A stretch of DNA of 64,000 nt from Xanthomonas sp. 10-10. GTDB lineage: Bacteria; Pseudomonadota; Gammaproteobacteria; Xanthomonadales; Xanthomonadaceae. Made by a program: the position numbers and the translations under genes. The notes below the pieces were generated by a model that worked only from the letters and a program-made list of their open reading frames with translations, searched no databases and was not told the origin of the DNA. Where the stretch lies: positions 806,001-870,000 of the forward strand of contig NZ_CP144460.1 in the NCBI RefSeq assembly GCF_040182365.1. Direction: 5' to 3'. Shown piece by piece: positions 53,125 to 62,962 of the stretch (positions are counted from its first letter, which is position 1; each line of letters opens with the position of its first letter).

Positions 53125-54897
53125 TCACGGAAACTGCACACTGCCAGGCTGGAAATACGCAGGGTGGCTGCCGTCTTCGTAGAGTGCCGGAATCGTGTCC
53201 AGGATCGCCTTGCCGCGGATATCGGTGATGCGGATGGACAGCGGTTGGTTGCCCAGTTGTTCGCCGAGGAAATGGTTGTAATCCATCTTCTGCAGGCTCT
53301 TCCAGGTGGTGCCTTGTTTCACTTCGAACTTGACCACCGGGTAGGCATGGTTGCGCACCTGGATCGCGGCCCACCAGCGTGAGCTGCCCTCCTTGATGCG
53401 GTACTGCACATTGCCGGTGACCGGTGCGCGCACAACCTTCCAGCTGATCGGGATGCGCCCGTCCACCATGTTGCCGATCGCCGCGAACGCGTTATGCGAC
53501 AGGTCCAGACCACCGGACGCGCCTTCTGGATACAGGTCGGTGACATACACGGTGGTCTTGCCTTTGGGGCCGGTCACTTCCAGATAGGCGCCAGCCAGTG
53601 CGGCCTTGACCCCGCCGAAGTTCAGCTGCGTCGGGTTGAGTGCGGTGATAAACGCGGTGCTCGGGATCGGATCCAGCAGCAGCGCACCGCCGGAATATCC
53701 GGAGCCGGTATACGTCGCGGTGCCGGTGAAGGTGCTGTCCCAGGTCGTGGCCTTGCTGACGTCCTTTACACCAGCACTTTTTGCAGATGCGGCGACAAAG
53801 GCTGGCGGCGCGATGCCCCAGGCCTGGTGCAGCACCTGCAACTTGTCAGCGCGCGGGCTGCCGTCTGGCGCCAGCAGGCCGCCGTTGTTGGCATTGCCCA
53901 CCTCCCAGCTGCCGAGAACCGCGCTGCGCAATCCGGTGTTGGCAAGATAGGCGCTCAGTGCGGTTTGCCATGCCGGGTCGCGCGGATCGCCATCGCCCAG
54001 ACCGCCGCCAATGCTGACCGGGACCACGGCGTGGTCGCGCGCAAATTGTCCGAAGTCGCGTTGCCAGGTGGCAGGCAACCGCTGCGCAAAGTCCGGCGCT
54101 GCAAACGCGTCGACCGTGTCGCGATCCGGGCCGGCAAGCTTCGGCATCAACACCAGATGTCGCGCTGCGATACATAGCGGCACGCAGACCAGCGGCTGCA
54201 GATTGCTGCCAGCGGCCTTGCGTGCAGGGTCGCTGCACACCACGTTGCCGCCTACGCCTTCCACGCCCACCACCCAGCGTGGTGCCTGGGCAAGCACGCT
54301 GGCGGCCGCGCGCGATGCGATGCGATTCCAGTCCGCCTCCGCGGCATTTCCTGCCCAACTGGCATTGCGATAACCGCTGCTGCCAAGATCGATGCCGATG
54401 ACACCGGTGGTGTCGCGGTAGCGATGTGCAAGGCCGGTCAGACCGCGCATCCATGTCTGCTGCTGCGTGCCCAGTTGCGGTGCACTGTCATCGCAGCGGC
54501 CATCGGCAAATGCGAATATCACCTGCAGCCCGCGTCCGGTGGCGGCACGCACCACCGCATCGAGCAACCGCGATGCATCCAGCCCGCGCAATGCCGGGTC
54601 GCCGGCAACCTCTGCCGCCGCCACTGGTCTGGCCTGCAGCGCCGCTGCGCACACCGGCACACGCACGGTATTGATATCGGCAGCCTGCATCTGATCCAGA
54701 ACCTGCGTCAGCGTGCTGTCGCGCAAACCGGCAGCGGCCAGCGCAGTGCGATCAAAGCCGGGCCAGGTTACCCCGCGGATTTGCAGCGCCTGGCCTTGCG
54801 CATCGACGAGTCGGCCCTGCGGATCGACTTGCACCGCCGGTGCGGTCACGGGGGCGAGCAACGCGAGGGCGAGCAATAGATGGGTGCGCGATTGCAT
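53125..54897 (-). CDS. GH5-like domain fused to an expansin (EXLX1-type), secreted
   Basis: This 590-residue secreted protein has a signal peptide, a GH5-like barrel (about 25-365) and a C-terminal expansin (about 387-590). The expansin keeps the residues known to matter in Bacillus EXLX1: Asp454, Tyr456 and Asp465 (TDLYPEGASGGLDLS), Trp508-Trp509 (SSRWW) and Tyr540 (KMDYNHF), so it should loosen plant cell walls. In the GH5 part the acid/base motif NEP is replaced (IDLGSSGYRN, 169-178), and the nucleophile Glu position reads GGGL (297-300). Both catalytic Glu are therefore missing. Fusions of this kind are known in Xanthomonas and Xylella, usually with an active GH5. Confidence 0.92.
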   Translation of the reverse strand: MQSRTHLLLALALLAPVTAPAVQVDPQGRLVDAQGQALQIRGVTWPGFDRTALAAAGLRDSTLTQVLDQMQAADINTVRVPVCAAALQARPVAAAEVAGDPALRGLDASRLLDAVVRAATGRGLQVIFAFADGRCDDSAPQLGTQQQTWMRGLTGLAHRYRDTTGVIGIDLGSSGYRNASWAGNAAEADWNRIASRAAASVLAQAPRWVVGVEGVGGNVVCSDPARKAAGSNLQPLVCVPLCIAARHLVLMPKLAGPDRDTVDAFAAPDFAQRLPATWQRDFGQFARDHAVVPVSIGGGLGDGDPRDPAWQTALSAYLANTGLRSAVLGSWEVGNANNGGLLAPDGSPRADKLQVLHQAWGIAPPAFVAASAKSAGVKDVSKATTWDSTFTGTATYTGSGYSGGALLLDPIPSTAFITALNPTQLNFGGVKAALAGAYLEVTGPKGKTTVYVTDLYPEGASGGLDLSHNAFAAIGNMVDGRIPISWKVVRAPVTGNVQYRIKEGSSRWWAAIQVRNHAYPVVKFEVKQGTTWKSLQKMDYNHFLGEQLGNQPLSIRITDIRGKAILDTIPALYEDGSHPAYFQPGSVQFP

Positions 54898-55453
54898 GGA
54901 AGTCTCCTGGGTGGCGGCTACGCAGCAGACCAGCTATTGCCGCATGCGGTCCGTGCGCGCAGTCAAGGAAGCGGGCGGGAGTGTGCGCAGCACCGTAAGC
55001 AGACTGCCGCACTGGAATGGGGATCGCTGTTTGTGCGAGATGCCGCACGAATGTCATATGGCTCGGCATAGTCGTCCCGGATGGCGAGTGTGCGGCTGGC
55101 TGCTGGTCGGTGCATGACAACCACACGCTGCACTGTGTGGACGACAGTCCGTGGACAGATGGACGGGCAGCGCATTGCAGTCGCGGCGCACTTCAATGCA
55201 ATGGACGCCATGCATGCTTGGATCGCAGCGTGCCGCCGACAAGTGCCACGCAGCAGACCTGACCTACCGATGCACTCGCAGATGGCCAGCGGCCGGTGGC
55301 TGCGTGACGGCGACGATCAACGCACCATGTTGGGGCGGGTACTCCCCTGCTGTGGCGACTTCGGTCGTGCGAACGGCAGCTGCATCAAACGCTGGTGCCG
55401 GCGGGCGCGATCTCGTATTTTTGACGGCTTGTTCACTTGCCGGTGCCGTGCCA
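54898..55453. other. Divergent intergenic region
   Basis: This 556-bp region separates the expansin gene from cycA. Open frames cross it, but none has a ribosome site or a recognisable product. It must hold the promoters of both genes; no clear motif was identified. Confidence 0.5.
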
Positions 55454-56827
55454 ATGTCCGATCCGTCCGCACCCGATCAGTTGCAACGCAGCTTGTCCAA
55501 TCGCCACCTGCAGTTGATCGCGATCGGTGGGGCGATCGGTACCGGCTTGTTCATGGGCTCAGGCAAGACGATCAGTCTGGCCGGGCCGTCGATCCTGTTC
55601 GTCTACCTGATCATCGGCGCGATGCTGTTCTTCGTGATGCGCGCGATGGGCGAGCTGCTGCTGTCCAACCTGGACTACAAGTCGTTCATCGATTTCTCCA
55701 CCGACCTGCTCGGGCCGTGGGCCGGGTTCTTCTGCGGATGGACGTACTGGTTCTGCTGGATCATCACTGCCATCGCCGATGTGATCGCCATTGCCGCGTA
55801 TGCGCAATTCTGGTTTCCGGGCCTGGCACCGTGGATTCCGGCGATTCTGTGCGTGCTGTTGCTGCTGGCATTGAATCTGGTGACGGTGAAACTGTTCGGC
55901 GAGATGGAGTTCTGGTTTGCGCTGATTAAGATCATCGCCATCTGCGCGTTGATCGTCACCGGCGCCGGACTGGTGGCCTGGGGTTTCCGTTCGCCGTCGG
56001 GCAATGTGGCCTCACTGAGCAATCTGTGGAACGACGGCGGCATGTTCCCGATGGGCATCGGTGGCTTTTTTGCCGGTTTCCAGATCGCGGTGTTCGCCTT
56101 CGTCGGTATCGAGCTGGTGGGCACCACCGCCGCAGAAACCGCCGACCCGCGCCGCAATCTGCCCAAGGCGATCAACTCGATTCCGGTCCGCATTTTGATT
56201 TTCTATGTGCTGGCGCTGGTGGCGATCATGGCGGTCACGCCGTGGCGGCAGGTGGTGGCCGACAAGAGCCCGTTCGTGGAGTTGTTCGTGCTGGCCGGCG
56301 TGCCGGCGGCAGCGAGCCTGATCAACTTCGTGGTGTTGACCTCGGCCACCTCGTCGGCAAACAGTGGCATCTTTTCCACCAGCCGCATGCTCTATGGTCT
56401 TGCCGAAGAACGGCATGCGCCGAAGGGGTTCGCAACACTCTCGCGCGCTGCGGTACCGGCACGCGGCCTGCTCTTTTCCTGCGTGTGCCTGCTGCTGGGC
56501 GCGATGCTGGTGTACCTGATTCCCAACCTGGTCACTGCGTTTACGCTGGTCACGACGTTGTCGGCGGTGCTCTTCATGTTCGTGTGGTCGCTGATCCTGT
56601 GCGCCTACATCGCGTACCGGCGCAAGCGTCCGGAGCAGCATGCCGCTTCGGCATTCAAGATGCCTGGCGGCGTACTGATGTGCTACGTGTGCCTGGCGTT
56701 CTTCGCCTTCGTTCTGGTGCTGCTGACCCTGCAGGCGGACACGCGCCAGGCCTTGCTGGCCAGCCCGGTGTGGTTCCTGATCCTGGCGATCGGCTATGCG
56801 GTGAAGCAGCGGCAGATCCGTGCCTGA
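55454..56827 (+). CDS. cycA: D-serine/D-alanine/glycine:H+ symporter
   Basis: This 457-residue amino-acid/polyamine permease has twelve helices and is alignable to E. coli CycA along its whole length: LIAIGGAIGTGLFMGSGKTI, LLLSNLDYKSFIDF, GFQIAVFAFVGIELVGTTAA and TSATSSANSGIFSTSRML. It imports small neutral amino acids, including D-isomers, with protons. The start at 55454 gives the short cytoplasmic N-terminus MSDPSAPDQLQRSL. Confidence 0.93.
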   Translation: MSDPSAPDQLQRSLSNRHLQLIAIGGAIGTGLFMGSGKTISLAGPSILFVYLIIGAMLFFVMRAMGELLLSNLDYKSFIDFSTDLLGPWAGFFCGWTYWFCWIITAIADVIAIAAYAQFWFPGLAPWIPAILCVLLLLALNLVTVKLFGEMEFWFALIKIIAICALIVTGAGLVAWGFRSPSGNVASLSNLWNDGGMFPMGIGGFFAGFQIAVFAFVGIELVGTTAAETADPRRNLPKAINSIPVRILIFYVLALVAIMAVTPWRQVVADKSPFVELFVLAGVPAAASLINFVVLTSATSSANSGIFSTSRMLYGLAEERHAPKGFATLSRAAVPARGLLFSCVCLLLGAMLVYLIPNLVTAFTLVTTLSAVLFMFVWSLILCAYIAYRRKRPEQHAASAFKMPGGVLMCYVCLAFFAFVLVLLTLQADTRQALLASPVWFLILAIGYAVKQRQIRA

Positions 56828-57101
56828 GCGGTCGGCGTGGCAGTGCCGGCACGGCGTGACCCGCCGGCATGACCGGCGCGGTACTGCACTGCCGGTCCTT
56901 ACATCGCCATGTGCGCCGCCGCTTTAGTTGGGCTTGCTCGACGAGTGCTGCAACGCAGGCTCCGCAAGGGCGGACGATGTGTTTGCGGCTGCACATCGCC
57001 GCGATGAAGGCCACTGTCAGCTGAGCGTGCTGGTGCATTGGCGTTGACGCCGATGAGATGGGGCCGGATGCTCGCGGCCATCCACCGCCACGGCCTGCCG
57101 C

Positions 57102-58013
57102 ATGATCACGATCCACCCGATTGCCGGAACCCATCACGCACAGGGGTACTGGGTCGACCTGTGCCAGCCGACCCCGCAGGAGTTGGACGACACCGCCAAG
57201 CGGGTGGGGTTTGCGCTGCCCGATCGTGCCGCCATCGGAGAGATCGAATTCAGTAGCCGGGTGCGCCGCCAGGGCGATGTGCTGTTCCTCAACGTGCCGC
57301 GCTTTCAGGACGACGATGGTCCGACCGCGCCGCTGGGCTTTGCGCTATCGCCGAGCATGCTGGTGACCCAGCGCGAGCAGCGCATCGGCTCGTTCGACGC
57401 CTTGGTCGCGCGGCTGGAGCACGAGCCCTGCCACAGTTCCGACGACTTGTTGCTGCGCATGTTCGATCAACTTGTCGGGCGCCTGGCAGACCGGCTGGAG
57501 GCGCTCGAAGCCCAGGTCACCGAAACCACCCAGCAGGTGTTCGACAAGCCGCACAAAACCCGTGACCTGGAGCGCATGCTGCATCAGGTCGGCGGCATGG
57601 GCCGCCAGCTGGGCGGGCTGCACAATGCAGGGCAGGGCATGCTGCGCCTGATCACCTATCTGGATGGCGCTGCCCCGGACTGGTTCGCCGCCGATGCGGC
57701 CAAGCGTATCGGAATGCTGCACAAGGACCTGACCACCCTGAGCGAATTCCAGCAGCACATGGACGACCGCATCGAGTTCCTGCTCGACAGCGTGCTGGGG
57801 ATGATCAACATGGACCAGAACAACGTGATGAAGGTGATGGCGGTGGCCTCGGTGGTCGGCATCCCGCCCACCGTGCTGGTCGGCATCTGGGGTATGAACT
57901 TCGCCTACATGCCCGAACTGAAGGGGCACGACAACTATTTCTGGGCGCTGGGCGTCATCGCGCTGAGCGTGGTGATTCCGCTGGCATGGTTCCGCAAGCG
58001 CGGCTGGGTGTGA
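57102..58013 (+). CDS. CorA/ZntB-family divalent cation transporter
   Basis: This 303-residue protein has a large cytoplasmic domain with long helices (LVGRLADRLEALEAQVTETT) and two C-terminal helices with the GMNF signature (LVGIWGMNFAYMPEL) of CorA-type channels. It is probably magnesium or cobalt specific; ZntB-type zinc efflux is possible. Confidence 0.88.
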   Translation: MITIHPIAGTHHAQGYWVDLCQPTPQELDDTAKRVGFALPDRAAIGEIEFSSRVRRQGDVLFLNVPRFQDDDGPTAPLGFALSPSMLVTQREQRIGSFDALVARLEHEPCHSSDDLLLRMFDQLVGRLADRLEALEAQVTETTQQVFDKPHKTRDLERMLHQVGGMGRQLGGLHNAGQGMLRLITYLDGAAPDWFAADAAKRIGMLHKDLTTLSEFQQHMDDRIEFLLDSVLGMINMDQNNVMKVMAVASVVGIPPTVLVGIWGMNFAYMPELKGHDNYFWALGVIALSVVIPLAWFRKRGWV

Positions 58014-58025
58014 TCCATGAGAACC

Positions 58026-58435
58026 GTAGGGGCGCACCCGGGCGCGATATGGCGTTACCGGTAAGGTCCTCGCGCCCAAGGGCGCTCCTACAACGTGCCG
58101 CCAGCGCAATCATCTGATGCGCACGATGTCGCGACCACGCACTGCCAAGCCAGTGCAGCTCGGAAGCTGTGCAGCCCGCAGCAGAACGCAGGAAAACGTA
58201 GGAGCGCCCTCGGGCGCGATGTGGCGTTACCGGTAAGGCCCTCGCGCCCGGGGGCGCTCCTACGACATGCCGTGCGCAATCATCTGATGCGCACGATGTC
58301 GCGACCACGCACTGCCAGGCCAGTGCAGCTAGGAAGCCGTGCAGCCCGCAGCAAAATGCAGGAAACCGTAGGAGCGCACCTGGGCGCGATGTGGCGTTAC
58401 CGGTAAAGCCACATCGCGCCCGGGGGCGCTCCTAC
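58026..58435. repeat. Second tandem array of the palindrome (3 copies, about 171-bp period)
   Basis: Palindromes at 58026-58091, 58198-58263 and 58368-58435 are spaced 172 and 170 bp apart. They share the GTAGGAGCGC...GCGCTCCTAC arms and the GGCGTTACCGG loop with the array at 674-1106. The spacers (106 and 104 bp, with CAATCATCTGATGCGCACGA) are near-identical to each other but unrelated to the spacers at 741-1039. The array lies downstream of the corA-like gene and before the convergent AIM24 gene. No gene lies in the 58014-58544 gap. Confidence 0.85.
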
Positions 58436-58544
58436 AGGGTGGGCCGGGATGTGCCGCTGTCACTGCGCACCGCGTCGTGACTGGAAAACCGCCTAGCTGC
58501 GTAGCGTGTGATGCGCATTGTCTAGTGCTGCCGGGTGGCCTGAA

Positions 58545-59240
58545 TCAGCCCTTGGCCTGGAAACTGGCTTCTTCGTACGGCTGCACCACCACCCAGCCTT
58601 CGCCGGCGAAGCGCATCTGCAGGCTTTCGCCCGAGCCGCGGCCAAACAGCGTGCCGATCGACACGTCGGTCACCAGCTCCGGGGTCAGCGTGCCCGACCA
58701 GGCCACGGTGGCGTTGGGGTCGGTGAACACCGGGCCGCTGGCGGCGGTGACCGGCAGGGTCAGCGGCTCATAGTGCGAGGTGATCGCCACGATGCCGTGG
58801 CCGCTCAGGCGCACGTTGAACAGGCCGCCGGACAGCATGCCGGCCACTTTGCGCATCATCGTGATCTTGTGTTCGACACCGGACTCGAACGCCAGCACAT
58901 CGTTGCCGTTGACGAAGATCGCCTCGCCATTCAAACGCAGCAGCGTGACCAGCTTGCCGAGGTCGGCCAGATATACACGGCCCTGGCCTTCGGCCTTCAT
59001 CAGCTGCATGCCTTCGCCGCTGACGGCCTTCTTCAGCAGGTTGCCCAGGCCCTGTTCCAGCAGACCCTCGCGGGTGAACTTGACGTTGCCGGTGCGCGCG
59101 ACCATGGCGCCGGCCTTGGACCACACCATGCCGTCCAGGCGCACTTCCAGCAGATGCGGGTTTTCCAGCTCGAACGGATCCGGGCTGAGGTCCTTTTCCT
59201 TGGAGTGGGCAAGAAATTCGTTGAGCGAGCGTACGGCCAT
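58545..59240 (-). CDS. AIM24-family protein
   Basis: This 231-residue protein has the AIM24/TIGR00266 beta-sandwich pattern: LLEVRLDGMVWSKAGAMVAR, RVYLADLGKLVTLLRLNGEA and FVNGNDVLAFESGVEHK. It is soluble and of unknown function. The ATG at 59240 was chosen over one at 59249. Confidence 0.87.
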   Translation of the reverse strand: MAVRSLNEFLAHSKEKDLSPDPFELENPHLLEVRLDGMVWSKAGAMVARTGNVKFTREGLLEQGLGNLLKKAVSGEGMQLMKAEGQGRVYLADLGKLVTLLRLNGEAIFVNGNDVLAFESGVEHKITMMRKVAGMLSGGLFNVRLSGHGIVAITSHYEPLTLPVTAASGPVFTDPNATVAWSGTLTPELVTDVSIGTLFGRGSGESLQMRFAGEGWVVVQPYEEASFQAKG

Positions 59241-59432
59241 GCGTTCCATCCTGGAGTGAAAGAGTGCGCATGATACGCGGCCTGGATGTCGGCATCCCTC
59301 GCCTGCGCACGCAGGAGCTTGCGCTTGCCGCAGCTCGACGCGGCGTTGCACGCGGCGTCTCAATGCCACACCCAACTTCGCACGTTGCCGAACGCGTTTA
59401 AAGTGCGGTTCCTCTCAACAGACGCGACTTGC

Positions 59433-61535
59433 ATGGCAACACGACCCAAGCTGTGGATCTGTGCGGTGCTGGTGGCCACCGCAACCGCGTTGCTGGCGAC
59501 ATGGTGGTGGTGGGTGCCGGCGCCAAGGGCCTTGCCGCAGGCGCAGGGCCCGGCTGCGACGCCATTGGGATGGCGGGCGCAGTTGCAGTGGGTGGCCGGC
59601 AACGGTGTGCGTGGCGCGCAGGATGGCCGCGCGACCGAGGCGCAGTTTGCCGACCCCTACGGCCTGGCGATCGACGCGGATGGCGCGCTGTACATCGCCG
59701 ACGGCGGCGACAACAACCGCATCCGCGCCATGCTTCCCGACGGCAGCGTGCAGACGCTCGCGGGCGGGCGCGAAGGTTTTGCCGATGGCACGGGCGCGGC
59801 CGCGGCGTTCGATACGCCATCGGGGATCGCCTTCGACACGGCCGGCAATCTGTATATCGCCGACACCGGCAACCATGCGATCCGCAAGCGCACACCACAA
59901 GGCGTAGTGACCACGCTGGCCGGCGACGGCCGTGCCGGGTTTCGCGATGGTGCCCCGGCGCAGGCACGTTTCAATGGGCCGATGGGCGTGGCGGTGGATG
60001 CGCAGGGGCGCGTGTATGTCGCCGATACCTACAACGATCGCATCCGCGTGATCGCGCCCGATGGACAGGTCCGCACCCTGGCCGGCGGCGCCTTGCCCGG
60101 CATGGCCGATGGCGTCGGCGATCAGGCGCGCCTGGATACGCCGACCGACCTTGAGGTGGATGCGCACGGTGTGGTGTGGGTGGCCGACATGCGTAACGAC
60201 GCGATCCGCCGTATTGCCCCCGATGGCAGCGTCAGTACCTTGGTCGGTGGCGATCCTGCCGACCTCAGTCCGCTGCTGTATCGGCCGATGGCGCTCGCCA
60301 TCACGCATGACGGCGTGCTGTACGTGGGCGATGCAAGCGGGCGCGTGCTGCAGGTGACGCGTGCCGGGCATGTGGTGACGATGAGCGGCGAGGACGTGAT
60401 GCAACGCCTGTCGCGCCCGGCGGGGATGGCGGTGGATGCGCAGGGCGTGGTGTACGTCAGCGACGCGGGCAGCGCGCGCGTGCATCGGTTGGTGCCGGCA
60501 ACTGCGGCCAACGCGGATGCCGCGCCCGTGGTCGGGCCGGCCGATGCGCAGCCCTTGCCCGTCACCCAGGGCCGCTGGCCGTTACAGCCGCAGACCGGCT
60601 GGCATGAAGTGGTGGGCACGCTCGGCGAGGTGCGCGGCAACTACCAGGGAGTCAGTCGCGATCATCTGCATGCGGGCCTGGATATCCGCGGCGACGTCGG
60701 CCAGACGGTCGTTGCGGTTGCCGATGCCAAGGTGTCCAGTCCCAACGCCAGTTGGGGGCTGGGGCAATTGAGCGAAGGTCTGGCACTGGATACGATCGGC
60801 TACATCCATCTGCGCGTGGGCCGTACCGCGCAAGGCAAGCCGCTGGATCCGGAACGCTTTCATCTGCTGGCTGACGCCGACGGCAAACCCGAGCGTATGC
60901 GCGTACTGCGCGGTACGCGATTTCGTGCCGGCGATGCACTGGGCACGCTCAATGGCATGGCGCATGTGCATCTGACTGTTGGTGCCAACGGCTTCGAGCG
61001 CAATGCGGTGCAGCTGGGGTTTGTCGGCTACGCGGATCATGTGGCGCCGCATATCGACAAGCTGAGTCTGCTCGATGCTGCGGGACAGCCATTGCCGGTG
61101 ACCAACGGCGTGGTGCAGGTGCCGCGCGCGGCGGGGGTGCAGATCGTGGTCGAGGCGTGGGACCAGGTGGATCGCAATTTGCCGCGTCGTCGTCTGGGGC
61201 TGTACGCGCTCGGTTATCAGGTGCTGGATGCGCAGGGCACGCCGCTGGCCGGCGAAGCGGAGCCGCGCATGACGATCGTGTTCGACCGCATGCCCAGCGA
61301 CCCGGATGCCGTCTTGACCGCCTACGCGCCCGATAGCGGTATCACCGTGCATGGCAGCGCGGTGACGCGGTTCCGCTACATGGTCGGCAACACGGTGCGC
61401 GATGGCCGTCTTGGCAGCGGGCAGTGGCAAGCCGGTGCGCTGCCGCCGGGCGACTACGTCCTGCGCATTACCGCGCGCGATTACAGCGGCAATACGGCGA
61501 CCGCCAATCGGGATCTGCGCGTGCGGGTGGAATGA
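59433..61535 (+). CDS. NHL-repeat beta-propeller fused to an M23-type metallopeptidase domain
   Basis: This 700-residue protein has an N-terminal membrane anchor (LWICAVLVATATALLATWWW). NHL repeats span about residues 60-340 (PYGLAIDADGALYIADGGDN, PSGIAFDTAGNLYIADTGNH, PMGVAVDAQGRVYVADTYND). A domain with M23 zinc ligands follows: His413 and Asp417 (HAGLD) and HxH at 511-513. A C-terminal beta domain closes it. The M23 ligands look intact, so it may cut peptidoglycan cross-links in the periplasm, with the propeller for binding. Fusion of these two domains is unusual. Confidence 0.8.
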   Translation: MATRPKLWICAVLVATATALLATWWWWVPAPRALPQAQGPAATPLGWRAQLQWVAGNGVRGAQDGRATEAQFADPYGLAIDADGALYIADGGDNNRIRAMLPDGSVQTLAGGREGFADGTGAAAAFDTPSGIAFDTAGNLYIADTGNHAIRKRTPQGVVTTLAGDGRAGFRDGAPAQARFNGPMGVAVDAQGRVYVADTYNDRIRVIAPDGQVRTLAGGALPGMADGVGDQARLDTPTDLEVDAHGVVWVADMRNDAIRRIAPDGSVSTLVGGDPADLSPLLYRPMALAITHDGVLYVGDASGRVLQVTRAGHVVTMSGEDVMQRLSRPAGMAVDAQGVVYVSDAGSARVHRLVPATAANADAAPVVGPADAQPLPVTQGRWPLQPQTGWHEVVGTLGEVRGNYQGVSRDHLHAGLDIRGDVGQTVVAVADAKVSSPNASWGLGQLSEGLALDTIGYIHLRVGRTAQGKPLDPERFHLLADADGKPERMRVLRGTRFRAGDALGTLNGMAHVHLTVGANGFERNAVQLGFVGYADHVAPHIDKLSLLDAAGQPLPVTNGVVQVPRAAGVQIVVEAWDQVDRNLPRRRLGLYALGYQVLDAQGTPLAGEAEPRMTIVFDRMPSDPDAVLTAYAPDSGITVHGSAVTRFRYMVGNTVRDGRLGSGQWQAGALPPGDYVLRITARDYSGNTATANRDLRVRVE

Positions 61536-61810
61536 CGCATAGGGCCTTGCGTTGATGACGAGGCAGCGCATCGGTGACACATGCGTGGCGCAGGCCGCTG
61601 TGCACGACGATCGCTGCGATCGGGATTGGATCCACATGCGCATGCCCGGCACTCAGCTGCATCGCACGCTCCGCGTTGAAGGTGCGTCGCAAAACACGCT
61701 GCCAGGTTGCCTGCGCCGTGCTTCTGAGATCAGCGTCGGATTCGTGGCATTGCCGCTTGGCTAGATTGGTCCTGCAGAAAACGTCTTTACGTTGTTCAAG
61801 GAGTGGGCCG

Positions 61811-62815
61811 ATGCGCGTTGTTCGTGGCAGTGGAGTGGATGGGGGCTGGTCTGGAATGTCGCTGCGTGGCGGCGCAACCGCGTCACTGTTGACCCTGGCC
61901 GCTGTTGCGACCGGCTTGCACAGCGCACCCGTGCAGGCGGCAGTGGGGCCGGGTGTGGTGAGCGGCGACACCATCGTGCACGATCCGTCGATGCTCAAGT
62001 TGAGCGATGGGCGTTACTACATCTATGCCACCACCGGCGTGGTCACCAGTACCGACCGGACCAAGTTCAGCAATGCGGGTGCGATCTTCAGCAGCATGCC
62101 GAGCTGGGTGCGCAGCTACAACCCGGACAACCAGCTGTGGGCGCCGGATGTGTCCTTCCACGGCGGCAAGTACCTGATGCATTACACCGCCTCCAAGTTC
62201 GCCACCAACACCTCGGCGATTGCGCTTGCCAGCAGCAGCACCGGCAAGCCTGGCTCGTGGAAGGATCAAGGCATCGTCTACACCTCCAAAAGCAGCGACG
62301 ACTACAACGCCATCGACGGCAATCTGGTAGTGGACGGTAACGGCAAGTGGTGGCTGGCGTTCGGCTCGTTCTGGTCGGGCATCAAGCTGATCCAGCTCGA
62401 TCCGGGCACCGGCAAGCAGCTGTCCGGCAACACGACGCGCTACAGCCTGGCGAGCCGGCCGTCCCCGGGCGCGGTGGAGGCACCGTTCATCCAGCAGGCC
62501 AATGGCTGGTACTACCTGTTCGTGTCGTTCGATGCGTGCTGCAAGGGCGCCAGCAGCACCTACAAGATCGCGGTGGGGCGTGCGCGCTCGGTGACCGGGC
62601 CGTATCTGGATCGCGCCGGTGTGGACATGCGCAACGGCGGCGGCACGGTGATCCAGTCCGGCTTGGGCAGCATGCATGGGCCAGGCGGGCAATCGGTGTT
62701 CCGCGATGGCGACGGCGACATCCTGGTCTACCACTACTACGACGACCGCGGCGACGCGCGCCTGGGCATCAATCGGCTGGGGTATGACGGCAGTGCATGG
62801 CCGGTGGTGCAGTAG
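61811..62815 (+). CDS. Endo-alpha-1,5-L-arabinanase (GH43)
   Basis: This 334-residue secreted enzyme (signal ASLLTLAAVATGLHSAPVQA) is a five-bladed propeller of GH43. The three catalytic acids are visible: Asp in VHDPSML, Asp in NAIDGNLV and Glu in AVEAPFI. It cuts arabinan side chains of pectin. The ATG at 61811 follows AAGGAG. Confidence 0.93.
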   Translation: MRVVRGSGVDGGWSGMSLRGGATASLLTLAAVATGLHSAPVQAAVGPGVVSGDTIVHDPSMLKLSDGRYYIYATTGVVTSTDRTKFSNAGAIFSSMPSWVRSYNPDNQLWAPDVSFHGGKYLMHYTASKFATNTSAIALASSSTGKPGSWKDQGIVYTSKSSDDYNAIDGNLVVDGNGKWWLAFGSFWSGIKLIQLDPGTGKQLSGNTTRYSLASRPSPGAVEAPFIQQANGWYYLFVSFDACCKGASSTYKIAVGRARSVTGPYLDRAGVDMRNGGGTVIQSGLGSMHGPGGQSVFRDGDGDILVYHYYDDRGDARLGINRLGYDGSAWPVVQ

Positions 62816-62962
62816 CAGCGATCAATGGGGCACGCTGCTGCTCCCTGCAATGGCGCAGCGATCGGGCGATGCGTGTTGCCGTGATCTGCCGGCGCTGCCG
62901 ACTGCCGAAACTACGCTGCCGCCAGCGCCGCCGAGCAATGCCCGGCATCCGCTGACGCACGC

